Below, in pieces: positions 46,112-56,599 of a stretch of 64,000 nucleotides of DNA (position 1 is the first letter of the stretch; each line of letters opens with the position of its first letter). Location: positions 14,651,553-14,715,552 of the forward strand of contig NC_059079.1 of the NCBI RefSeq assembly GCF_020497125.1. Reading direction: 5' to 3'. This DNA comes from Mauremys mutica (taxonomy: Eukaryota; Chordata; Testudines; Geoemydidae). Both the position numbers and the translations under genes were made by a program. The notes beneath the pieces are model-generated. The model had not been told where the DNA came from, searched no databases, and saw only the letters and a program-made list of their open reading frames with translations.

Positions 46112-46860
46112 TGTGATGGGTCTGGCATCGCAGTGCCCCTTTGTGGCAGGGGAGGATGGGGTGCCAGAGCCTCGCCTCTCAAGTTTCCAAGCCTGCCCTC
46201 TTTAAGGGCATCCCAATGGGGCTTAATGGCTGGTTCCCCTGCACTTGCATCTAGTGTCAGGGCAGCGTTGCCCAATGGCCAGAGTCCATCTGACTCACCC
46301 CGAGTGTCAGGGCAGCATGGCCCAATGGCCAGAGTCCATATTTCCTCCTCTAAGATGGGGAAGTGTCACCTAATGGATGGAGGAGTAGGAGAATCCGGGC
46401 CCACCCTCTCCACCGGGTCCTGACCCAGGGCTCTCCTAGTGGCAGGCTTCCCCATGCCCTTGGCTCAGCGGAGATCCACCCGCAACATGCCGAGCATCAG
46501 TGCTGCTTTAACGCGGCTTGTCCCTAAAGTTCCCCAGGTTGCTTCCTACCTTCAACGCCGTATTCTCCACTCGGGGGGGGGGATCCTCCGGTACATTCCC
46601 CTCTGTCGGGTCCTCCGTCTGGGACGCAGGATGCATGCCGGATAGACTGGATCCTGGAGCATTGGCTGTCCCTCCTCGGGAGCTGGCTGTGTGCGTCCTT
46701 CTCCCCCAGTGGTCAGTCCAGACTGAGTAGCTTTGCAGGCTTTTATACCTAGTCTCCACTTGGAGCATGCCCTGCAGGGCTTCCAGGGCAGGGCTTCCTC
46801 TCCCAGGAAGGAAGGGTTAACCCCTGCGGCGCCAGTGCGGGGCCCCTCTGCCCCATCACA
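46112..46860 (+). mobile_element. Solo LTR with perfect 5-bp target duplication
   Basis: It starts TGTGATGGG and ends CCCATCACA, a 9-bp perfect inverted pair with TG...CA ends. GGGCC flanks both sides (46107-46111 and 46861-46865). It shares the CCAGG...TTGCTTCCTACC blocks with 3400-4079 and 41591-42215. A TTTTATACC motif at 46741 could be a degenerate TATA box. An internal 50-bp direct duplication occurs at 46253 and 46303. No gag, pol or env region and no second LTR are present, so it is a solo LTR. All open frames within it (up to 137 codons) are chance. Confidence 0.87.
46253..46350 (+). repeat. 50-bp direct tandem duplication inside the LTR
   Basis: AGTGTCAGGGCAGC followed by CCCAATGGCCAGAGTCCAT occurs twice with a period of 50 bp, the two copies differing at a few positions. 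Confidence 0.85.
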
Positions 46861-46865
46861 GGGCC

Positions 46866-48693
46866 ATGTTGTTTCCATCCCAGGGAGAAACCAAGAAGAG
46901 GTCAAAACACACTCAGGAAACTCAATAGACCTCATTCGCCAAGGCCTTGTGCTCTGCATGGTCATTTACACCTGGGCACAGTGCATATAAAATGATGCCA
47001 CTCTTGTGGGTTAGTGGAGAGCTGAAATTTAGTAATATTTTACACCCACTGGGCACAGATGTAACTGACTATACGAGGCAGTGAAGAGACAAGCCCTGTG
47101 ATTTCATAGTGACTGCAGTTCTGATTTCTCTGCCAGTGAAGGGTGGGGAGTCCCTTCCCTGGAGTGGGCAGGGGGCATTAGCTATTGAACTGACAGGCGC
47201 ACTCCCATATGTCTGGCAGAAGCCAGACAAATGCATGCATATGGGACCCTGCAGGGAAGACAGTGCAGAAGACAAAAGTGACTAAATCACCACCTCAGCG
47301 AAATGATTATGCAGATGCCAGAAAAACAGCATAGATGGACTCAAGAGGGAGTCCCTGAAATGAAGTAGTAGAGTTTCAGAGGAGTAAGGAAACAGTGGTG
47401 TATGGGAAATCCATGTAAATTAATGCTACATTGCAAGGGGTAAGGCTTCACAGAGCAGATCTTCATTGGAGAGGATGGGGCTGCTGCCAGTGGTCACAAT
47501 CATCCTCGGACAGATTTTAACACATTTGGTTGGGTTTTCTGCTCACACATCCCCTCCCCAGACTGTTTCTGAGGAGACTCTCCGTCCCAATGTGAATTTG
47601 ATCCTTGGTTTTACATTGCAAGACTCATTTTCTTTTTAAACCATCTCTGACTGATGTTAAAACGTGTGCTGCTTGGCATGTGCCCTGACAACATGATTCA
47701 TGAATCTGGAGGCTGTGAGTGACGTGTAATCAATATTGTGATTATATTCTAGAATGCACTTCTTGTTGTGGGTAATGCTAGACTATGTACAATAAAAGGC
47801 TTCAAACAATAAAAAACACTGCTCCGTAGAGAAGTCGGAGGGTTACAGATCCATGCCCTGGAATTTCTGTAGTTTGATTCTATGTTTATTGAGGTGAAAA
47901 ATTCAATTATATTATTGAATCAAACAGAATTTTATTTTAAAATGAATGTTGGTTAAAAATGTGCGCAGACAAGATTCTGATTGACCCCAGAGTGTTATTA
48001 AACACGAAGGGAAGTAGTCTAACGTCTGTTTAGTTGTAGCTGCTCTTGGTGAGCACTATCGATGACTAATCAATCAACCAAAGGAGAAAGTGTGGAGAGG
48101 GGGATAAGGAGGATTCGATGGGCAGGAAAGGATGCGAGGTAAGGCCGACTTTGAATCAATAGTGTTGCTACTCATTCAGTTAGGCTGGTGACGGGGGAGT
48201 GCCCTTTGCAGGAGCGCGCTATCAGTACAAAGAGATTGCTTCACAACAAAGACATTTCATTGCTTTTTATTTATATTGATCTGGTAGCAAAGTGTCTGGG
48301 GATTCCCACAAGGCTGGGAAGAAGATCTTCTCTTCTTTTCTCAGAGACACGACAAATCCTGCATGATGAACTTTGCCCTCACAAAAGAAAGGAAGGGGCA
48401 GAGGATTGGAACTACCCAATTTGCCTGCTGGTAAGGCATGAGATGGATGGAAGGAAGGAAAGTAAGTGTCAAGCTGAGCAAAGGGAAGGAAGGTGGGTGG
48501 GGGTCAATGTTGGGAAATCCAGGGCGTTATTTAGCATGATGAAAGTTACATTCATTTTTGTTGAATGGGACTAGAACGTCAGGAGCATTTTACATGAAAT
48601 TCCAGCCTGAACAGATGCAAATCCTGGGCGGTCCATTTGATCCCATGAGAAGCGGCAGCTGAATACCTCATCTGAACCCATCTTGAAACAAAG
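46866..48693. other. Unrecognised sequence
   Basis: No supported gene. The 128-codon plus frame at 48188-48574 has no domain. Two AATAAA motifs near 47790-47810 are isolated. Confidence 0.35.
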
Positions 48694-48986
48694 GGCATGT
48701 CTACATGTACAGCTCTGCAGCACACGTCTGTACTGAGGCAGCTGTGCCATTGCAGCGCTTCTGGTGAAGACTCTCTATGCTGATAGGAGAGAGCTCTCCC
48801 ATCAGCCTAATAAAACCACCTCCATGAACGACAGAAGCTACGTTGGTGGGAGAAGCTCTCCCGCTGACATAGTACTGTGCACATGATCACTTATGTCAAT
48901 GTAACTTATGTCACTTAGGGGGTGGTTTATTCACAGCCCTGAGCAACATAAGTTATGCCAACATAGGCTGTCGTGTAGACATAGCC
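48694..48986. mobile_element. TIR element (GGCATGTCTACA type)
   Basis: The left end GGCATGTCTACATG and right end GTAGACATAGCC are inverted. The interior holds two nested inverted blocks: GGAGAGAGCTCTCCCATCAG against GTTGGTGGGAGAAGCTCTCC, and ACTTATGTCAATGTAACTTA against GAGCAACATAAGTTATGCC. No target duplication was identified. It is related in its termini to the elements at 2215 and 22851. Confidence 0.65.
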
Positions 48987-51900
48987 TTCGACTTTTCTCA
49001 GTTGAGAACTGACCTGTCACTCAATCCATCACAGATGGTTCCAAGCTGAGGATTTGCATCTGAATTGCTCCACTTTCCAAGTACACTCCCACCCACCCCC
49101 AAAAAGTCAAGATACTGCAGATTTTAGATCCTAGTTCAAGTTCCGGTCTAAACAAGATTTGAATTTAAGGCCTCAGAGGGGAGAACCCCTTCTTTAAGCA
49201 AAGCACTAAAAAACTGGTGAGCTAGAAAAAAATTGAATTTTCTGCAAAACAGTGGTGCTTTTTCAAGGAATCTGGGGGCAAATAGGAGGGGGGCAGAAAC
49301 TGCAGGAAGGCCAGTGATAATGATTATTCCACTTTTAAAATAGTTAGACAGATGAGCCATTGAACAGTCTAATCTGATGGTGGTTTCCTGCCACAAGCTT
49401 TACAGCTTGTTATTCTGAAATTCACTGATATATCATGAATAATAGCCACAATGTTGATTTGTAAGGCAAGCAGTCCTGACATAATTCTTTTCAGCAACAT
49501 GTAACTTTTTCCACTTAGTAAAGCTTAGGAGGAAAAACAAAATAGATCAGCCACATAACCCATGCTTCCCACATGACAGCTTGTTGAATGTCGCAGCATA
49601 TAATATAGCAAGCCAAAGCTTTGTTTATTTGGAATCTGGTTTATGGTCAAGTAAACAAAAAAGCCTTGAATTTCTGTATATCAATTTAATTGAATTTATT
49701 TGTAAGATATTGCAGTATTTTATTCAGTATTCTGGGCCTAGTGCCATGCTACCCTAAAGAAATTGAAAAGATGCCATCTAGTTTTTTGAAATAATACATA
49801 AGATATTTAAGGGAGCTTACTTCACAGAGATGGATGTTTTTATTTTTCAATAAATCATTTCTAGTCTTCAGATAATAATTGTATAGTCTTAGAAGGGCTT
49901 GAGATATAATTTATGATGCTGAGAGTTTCTCCTGCTTCCAAAGAATTTTTAAAGGGAAGGGTCAGCAGAGTCCTCCCAAGAGCTGCAGTATCTAAGAACC
50001 CAATTCAGGAAAGCACAAAATCACAGGCTTAGCTTTAAACTCGTATTTAAATCTCACTGAGTTCAGTGGGACTACTGGGTGCTCTTAAGTGCTGTCCTAA
50101 GTAAAGATCTTTTCCTGAATGAGGGCCTTAGCTTTGTCACTCAGAATGTTGCATCAGCTTACAACGCTACATACAACACCTGTCTAATGAGCCAAAACAC
50201 AGAGCTGCATTGCAGGAACAGTCCTGAATTCAAATTAACTTTAATTTGCATTATGGAGGGTAAACATTTCTATGGTAACCTAATGTCTTGACACTGTACC
50301 AAATTGATAGGAGTGTGAATGGCAGTACCGCGGTCAGGGAAGAAATTTAAAACCATGTACTAAAGTAGCCATCTGCCCGCTATGCACAGGTGGGCATCTT
50401 ACTTTATGCCCACATTCTCTTGTACATGGGACAGGATGAGGAAGGATTCTGGTCCTTTCAAGCCCAATGGTGACAGCACAACCCAGAGTGGACATTTAAC
50501 TGTGATGAATATGTCCCAAACATGTGTCCCCAGCCCCCTGTTAAAGAGATCTCAGTGAAAATAAGGCTGAAAAGCATAATTAGAAAAGTGTAATCACATA
50601 TTATATTATAGCTGTGTTATTTAGGATGTAACATAGTCCCTGTTAAATAACAAGGAAACGTGAAGGATTTACAGATACAGGCACTCTGGCACTCATCCTG
50701 TGGAGTAGTGGCTCTCAGACTGTGGGTGACAACAGACTTCTGAGAGCGCTGATGGTTCATAGATTTGCTTCTGTCATTATGATGCAGTGTCTGCCAAGCA
50801 AGGTCACTTCCTGACCAGGATTCTTAGGGTTTCCAAAGGCTTTTTGACCTTGTAGCTATTGAAACAGAAACCCAAACATCTCTATTCCCCCCCATGACAT
50901 GGCTTTGTTGGGTGTTTAAGGTTGGAGTTCTGCTGTGAGCAAATTTACAGGTGACAGCTCTGTCGGAGAGGTATCAAACACACAGCAGGACAGAAATCAA
51001 GCTGCAAAGTAACCTGGAGACATTAGGGCAGTGGGAGTTGTGGTGGGCCATAATGGAAGATTCCAGAATAAGGGCAAGCCCTGTACCACAGGGAGAAGAA
51101 ATCAACAGCAGTGACACAAAATTAATGCCCCCATTTCAGCCTTTTCAGTGAGCTTATTTTCATAATATTTGTTTCCTTTGCATTCACTGTGCTTTGGCAT
51201 TTTTATTCAGCTAGGCATTAGGCTCACTGGAAGAAAGGTGTGGAACTGGGAGGCTCTGGCCCTCTTGGCTAAGAAGTGGCTGACACTAGGAAAAGTAACT
51301 TGTCCTAGTAATGTGAGTGCCCTTTTTAAAAAAAGGCCTCCAAGCTTTCTCTGCCATGGTTCATTGCATTCCCAGCTATAAACAGAAACAATATTTTGTG
51401 TCCCTCTCTTGGGAAGTTTGAGTTCTATTTCCATTAATTCAGCAAAGTGAAGGCCTGGCGGACTGGTGGTTGGCCACAGTAGCAGAAAGAGAATGAAGGT
51501 TTTGAAAGCCTGGCTGACAACACGAAAGTGAGATCTTTGTATTCCCTTGTAATCTCGGTCAATGACTTTCGAAGCAAACTTGCTCCGTCCATTTACAAGA
51601 TTCATCATCTAATTGCTACCACTGCATGCTCAAACTCATAGCAGATAATCAAGATCCACCCCCACTCTCCCTTCCTCAAGATCTGGGCAAACTGGTTCAG
51701 GCTAAATAAGAACTGGCACAACATTTTAGAGCAGTTCTCTCTCAAAACTGCTCATTGGCCCCTGTCCAACGAAATGGTAGTCTAATTTGCACAGCAATTC
51801 ACTTCACATTAAAGTCCACTATCACAGCTGTAATGATTATTGAGAGTCTCTGTAGAATGGCCAAGGCCTAAAGTGGAAAGGAGAGACTCATCTCTGGTGT

Positions 51901-52859
51901 GGGGTCACTGCAAATCAGGGTGCAGATGCAGTGTGGAGGCAGGGGAGAGAAGCTGACACTTGCCTGGATGCTTGTCCTGTTCTGAGGATAGAGGACTTTC
52001 ATTTCCAATGCTCCTTCCTGAGCACCACTCATGAGCCTACATTTAGTATTGCGTGTTCTAGGAATCCAGTCTGCCTATTTGAAAATGCCCAGGCCTTGCC
52101 ACCTCTTTGAGTGCTTTGCATCTGCCTCTTTACTCCACAGTGATTAAATACAAGCCAAATCTTTGCCCATATTATGAAAAACAACCAAAACCAAAGCCCA
52201 GCACCACTGAGGGAGGAGTTACAGACTCTGATGCGTCCCGGTCAGAGTGACAACCTGAAAAGTAGTGCAAGTGGCGTGTTAGTCATTCAGCTACGGTGCA
52301 TGTGGGATGAAGAAGCAGGATGGGGACTATGTATCAATGATGTTCTCCTTGCCAAGGCCATGTGTGCTGACTTTGGGACTTCTCCAATGCTCCTTGAAAT
52401 CAAAGGTAGCCTTTCTATGACTGACTTCAGTGGCAGCTGGACCAGGTCCTAAAGGTTCAGGTGGCGTCTGGTGTTTGTGGGATCTAAGTAAACCTGATTT
52501 GGCCTTTTGCACCTCTCCCCTTTTGCTAGTAAGCGCTGTGATTTAATTGGCTGTCCATGGCTCACGGGAGAGCCTTCTGCCAGGTGCCCCTCCACAGACA
52601 TCACTTCACCCTGGTATCTGCTATTAGTAAAGGAAAAAAGGAGAAACCCCACACCAAAGATTTGCTGCAACAGCGTCATTTTATGAAAGTAGCTCATCAG
52701 CAGCAAGGGGTTTGTTTTAGCCACTCTGTGGGGGAGAAATTGCATTTCCCCCTATATAAATATATACGGGAAGAGAAGCACCATTCCCAGCCTGCATCAA
52801 CAGAGCAGGAGTGTAACGGCAGGGAAGGACGTGGACTTAAAAGGAAGGTTAAAAAAAAA
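48987..52859. other. Long stretch without a recognised feature
   Basis: No gene or family repeat is recognised in about 3.9 kb. Frames reach 133 codons (51207-51608 minus) without domains. This is the longest featureless stretch in the window and might hold old unrecognised repeats or conserved non-coding sequence. Confidence 0.35.
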
Positions 52860-52980
52860 CAACCAAGGCTCCTGCCAATCCGACCTGGGGAAAAATTCCT
52901 TCTCCATCCCCAGTCTGAGGATCAGTTAGGCCCTGAGCCTGTGGGCAAGACACACAGGCCAGACATCGAAGACTGAGGAT
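52860..52980 (-). mobile_element. CR1 LINE 3' UTR fragment
   Basis: The plus strand shows CTCCTGCCAATCCGACCTGG, GGAAAAATTCCTTCTCCATC, CCCTGAGCCTGTGGGCAAGA and a CACAGGCCAGACATC end, the same order as in 14629-14825 and 15062-15235. It is a truncated antisense copy. Confidence 0.65.
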
Positions 52981-53046
52981 TCTCTGTACCCCTCAGCCCC
53001 CACCCATCACCCGCTTTAACATCTCTAGCTGTGACTAATCCCTGAT

Positions 53047-53286
53047 CAGGGCTGGCTTTATGAACTGCGGGGCCCAATTCGAATACTCGGCGGCACTTCG
53101 GCGGCGGGGGAGTCCGCCCTGGGTCTTCCACGGCACCAAAGGACCCCCCCCGCCACCAAAATGCCAACGAAGGCCCCCGGAGCGGACCACCGCCGGGTGA
53201 GTAAAAAAAAAATTTTAAAAGGCACCTAAGGCACAGGGCCCTGGTGCGGTGCCCAATTCTGGGGAATCGGCCTAAAGCCGGCCCTG
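53047..53286. mobile_element. hAT-type MITE
   Basis: The termini CAGGGCTGGCTTTA and TAAAGCCGGCCCTG are inverted with one mismatch. The flanks TCCCTGAT (53039-53046) and TCCTTGAT (53287-53294) form an 8-bp target duplication with one mismatch, fitting hAT. It is a 240-bp, GC-rich element without coding sequence. The 129-codon minus frame overlapping it is chance. Confidence 0.85.
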
Positions 53287-53339
53287 TCCTTGATGCTTCA
53301 AAGAACAGCAAATCAGTGTTCCCCCAACCCCCATCCTAA

Positions 53340-53410
53340 AATACTATTATGTATCATGGTGGAAAATATTCCTTCCTGACCCCAGCAGATGAAGCCTGAA
53401 GCATGAGATT
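53340..53410 (-). mobile_element. CR1 3' UTR fragment
   Basis: GGTGGAAAATATTCCTTCCT then GACCCCAGCAGATGAAGCCT resembles the TTCCTTC(A/C)TGACCCCA block of the CR1 3' UTR in antisense. It is a small remnant. Confidence 0.4.
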
Positions 53411-53489
53411 TATTTATAGGCATCTTCTTAATGCAGAGTTGCAAGTGTTATGAGTATGCCGAGGGCAAAGGCAGCAATCCTGTTCTCTC

Positions 53490-54250
53490 CCTGGCCCATG
53501 AAGGAAGGGCACGAACAGGGGGATTCACAGACTCCACAGCCAAAAGGAACCACCAGGACCATCCAGCCCAACAGACTGCAGAATTTCTCCCAGAAGTTGA
53601 ATTCAAGTATATCTTTTAGAAAGATATCTAATCTTGTCTTAAAGATGCCAAGCGATGGTGATTCCAGTATCTTCCTGGTAAGCTGTTTGAATGTATTTAC
53701 ACTCCCTGCTAGGAAACTGCATCTTATTTCAAAGCTGAATTTATCCAAGGTCGAGTTCCAGTTACTGGATCTTGTTATACCTTTGTCTGCAAGGCTGAAA
53801 AGCCCACTCCCTCCCCTCCCATCTCTCAGATCTCTATTCTATGTGTAAGTCCCTAAACCTGGTGGTCAAGTTACCTCTCCACGGTCTCTTCAATACTCTG
53901 AATACGTTTAGCTCCTTGAGCCTCACATTGTAAGGCTTGTTGTCCAACCCTTGGATCATTTTTGCAGCCCTCCTTTGAACTCTCTTTCCATATCCTTCCT
54001 GAGGAGTGGACCCCAGAACTGGACACAGTATTCTAGTCATGATCTTACCCATGCTGCGGACAGAGGCAAGATCACCTCTCTATTTCTACTTGATAGTCCC
54101 TTTTTTTTTTTTAATACACCCAAGAATCACGTTAGCCCTTTTTGACACAGCATTGTATTGAGAGCTCGTGTTGCAGAGATTATCTCTGGTGACGCCCAAG
54201 AACTTCTGAGTCATTGCTTTCCATGACAGTCTCCCATCCGGTAGGTATAA
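53490..54250 (-). mobile_element. Older CR1, 3' half
   Basis: On the minus strand this holds the ORF2 C-terminus of an older CR1. The frame 54052-53834 contains VQRRAAKMIQGLDNKPYNVRL then KELNVFRV, and other frames upstream give KFLGVTRDNL, SKRANVILGCI and a REVILPL-like piece, all in the order of the conserved CR1 tail. The frame 53748-53428 adds LTRKILESPSLGIFKTRLDI and the final segment before the 3' UTR. It resumes exactly where the segment at 57441-58690 stops, so the two are one element split by the younger CR1. Stops and frameshifts make it inactive. Confidence 0.85.
54101..54114. repeat. Poly-T tract
   Basis: A run of T inside the older CR1, corresponding to Lys codons on the minus strand, has expanded. 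Confidence 0.7.
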
Positions 54251-54828
54251 CCTGCCTTCTTGAGAATGGCCACACTGGGTCAGACCAATGGCCCATCTAA
54301 CCCACTATTCTTTCTTCCAACAATAGGCAATGCCAGCTGCTTCAAATGGAATGAACAATCATCAAGTGATCCATCCCCTGTCATTCAGTCCCAGCATATG
54401 GCAGTCAGAGGCTGAGGGACACCCAGAGCATGGGGTTGCATCTCTGACCATCTTGTCTAATAGCCATTGATGGGCCTATCCTCCAAGAACTTAACATTCT
54501 TTTTTTAAATCCAGTTATAGTTTTTGCCTTCACTACATTCCCTGACAATGAGTTCCACAGGTTGACTGTGTGTTGTATGAAGAAGTACTTCCTTTTGTCC
54601 GTTTTAAACCTGCTGCCTATTGATTTCATTGGTGACCCCGGTTCTTGTGTTATGTGAAGGGGTAAACCCTTCCTAATTCGCTTTCTCCACATCATTCATG
54701 ATTTTATAGACATTTATCATACTCCCCCACTTAGTCATCTCTTTTCCAAGCCGAACAGTCCCAGCCTTTTTACTGTCTTCTAATATATCTTTTTTGAGAT
54801 GGGGTGACCAGAACTGTCACTGTAGTAT

Positions 54829-55497
54829 TCAAGGCCATTTTGTTGCCCAGTCACCCAGTTTTATGAAATTTTTTTGCAACTCTTTGCAGTCTGCTTTGGA
54901 CTTGACTATCTTGAGTAATTTTCTATCATCTGCAAACTCTGCCACCTTCTCATTTATCCTTTTTTCCATCTCATTTATTAATACATTGAACAGCACTGGT
55001 CCCAGTACAGACGCCTTGGGGTCAACACTGTTTACCTCTCTCCATTGTGAAAACTGGACATTTATTCCTACCCTTTGTTTCCTATCTTTTAACCAGTTAC
55101 TGATCCATGAGAGGATCTTCCCTCTTATCCCATGACTGCTTAGTTTGCTTAAGAGCCTTTGGTGAGGGACCTTGTCAAAGGCCTTCTGAAAATCTAAGTA
55201 CACTATATCACCCTTATCCATATGTTTGTTGACGTCCTCAAAGAATTCCAGTAGATTGGTGAGGCATGATTTCCCTTTACAAAAGCAGTATTGATTCTTC
55301 TCCACCAAATCAGATTCATCTACATGTCTGATAATTCTGTTCTTAGTTTCAACCAATTCGCCTGGTACTGAAGTTAGGCTTACTGGCCTGTAATTGCCAG
55401 GATAGTCTCTGGAACCTTTTTTAAAAATTGGTGTCACATTAGCTATCTGCCAATCATCTGGTACAAAGGCTAATTTAAATGATTGGTTACATTCCAC
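54829..55497 (-). pseudogene. CR1 ORF2 reverse transcriptase (222-codon open part)
   Basis: This long frame shows, in order, PDDWQIANVTPIFKKG (RT block 0/1), YRPVSLTSVPGELVE, QYCFCKGKSCLTNL, GDIVYLDFQKAFDKVPHQRL (block with the first catalytic Asp), GIRGKILSWISNWL, DPKASVLGPVLFNVLINEME (usually P-Q-G-S-V-L-G-P) and VAEFADDRKLLKIV (the FADD catalytic pair). The two metal-binding Asp of FADD are present. The PQGS motif is altered to PKAS and FADDTK to FADDRK. The frame ends just before the thumb region. The ORF start given by M is not a real start, since the protein would continue upstream. The remaining RT C-terminus lies in other frames to 54260. Confidence 0.9.
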
Positions 55498-55503
55498 AGT
55501 TAG

Positions 55504-55818
55504 TTCTTTTTGTAGTGAAAGTAATTTTCCCTCTGTTGATATTCACCCCTTCTTGTCCACTGCTAGGAATGGGCCACTTCCACCCTCATTGAATTGGCCT
55601 CATTAGCACTGACTCCCCACTTGGTAAGGCAACTCCCATCTTTTCATGTGCTGTATTTTTATACCTGCTGACTGTATTTTCCACTCCATGCATCTGATGA
55701 AGTGGGTTATAGCCCACAAAAGCTTATGCCCAAATAAATTTGTTAGTCTCTAAGGTACCACAAGGACTCCTCGTTGTTTTTGCTGATACAGACTAACATG
55801 GCTACCACTCTGAAACCT
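55504..55818 (-). repeat. Interspersed repeat nested in the CR1
   Basis: The plus strand runs AAAGTAATTTTCCCTCTGTT, CCACTTGGTAAGGCAACTCC, TCCATGCATCTGATGAAGTG, GGTTATAGCCCACAAAAGC, TTATGCCCAAATAAATTTG, TTAGTCTCTAAGGTACCAC and ends ACTAACATGGCTACCACTCT. This is a very common turtle repeat I recognise from its order. It separates the APE part (from 55819) and the RT part (to 55497) of the CR1, though some of the missing CR1 linker may have been deleted independently. No clear target duplication. Confidence 0.8.
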
Positions 55819-55819
55819 G

Positions 55820-56290
55820 TGTAATGGTGTCTAGAAACTGTGTATCTGCGTCCCATCAAGAAGTGATGTGTACCCAGTGAATATGGAGATAGTTAAATCC
55901 TTTGTTGTTGTGTTTTCTAGCTTTATAGCCTCCCTAATATCCCTGAGCATTTCACAATCACCAGCCTGGTCAGGTAGTCAGTAGTATATTCCTAGTGTTA
56001 TACTCATATTATTCAAGCATGGAATTTCTATCCATAGAGATTCTATGGTACAGTTTGATTCATTTAAGATTTCTACTATATTTGACTCTATGCTTTCTTT
56101 CGATATAGTGCCACTCCCCCACCAGCATGACATATATATTTTTTACCTTTGTATTACAGTGTCCTATTGATTGTCATCTTCCATCAAGTTTCTGTGATGC
56201 CTATTTTATCAATATCCTCGTTTAATATCAGGCACTCAAGTTCACTCATCTTTAGTATTTAGACTTCTAGCATTTGCATACAAGGTACTT
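55820..56290 (-). pseudogene. CR1 ORF2 endonuclease (APE) remnant
   Basis: On the minus strand the frame beginning near 56287 gives LYANARSLNTKDE, the conserved start of the CR1 APE domain (usually NARSL), and later frames give HHRNLMEDD-like (the TETWW block, damaged), SCWWGSGT-like (GGVALY) and GYTSLLDGTQIH-like pieces. Multiple stops and shifts break it. It is part of the younger CR1. Confidence 0.7.
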
Positions 56291-56599
56291 ATAAAATCTG
56301 TCAATTTTTTAGTTGTCTGCCTTCATGTGACATAATTGAATGGTACTCTTTTTCATTTGACTGTTTTTCTTCAGTTCCTACCTGTACTTTATTAACTTCT
56401 ATCCTCTCCTGTTTACTAGAATACAGAGAATCCCAGTTAATAGATCCTCCCCTGTGGGACATCTCTGTCTGAGCCGTAAGATCCACCACACCTATCAGCT
56501 TTCCCCCCAGCCCCTTAGTTTAAAAACTTCCCCCCTTGCTTTAAAAACTCATCTACAACCTTTTTTTAATTTTACACGCCAGCAATCTGGCTCTGTTTT

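Noticed and set aside
46103..46965. Several frames of 70-137 codons on both strands
   Set aside because: All lie mostly within the solo LTR, which has no coding region.
52922..53311. GC-rich stretch as a possible CpG-island promoter
   Set aside because: It is bounded by hAT-type inverted ends and an 8-bp duplication, so it is a MITE.
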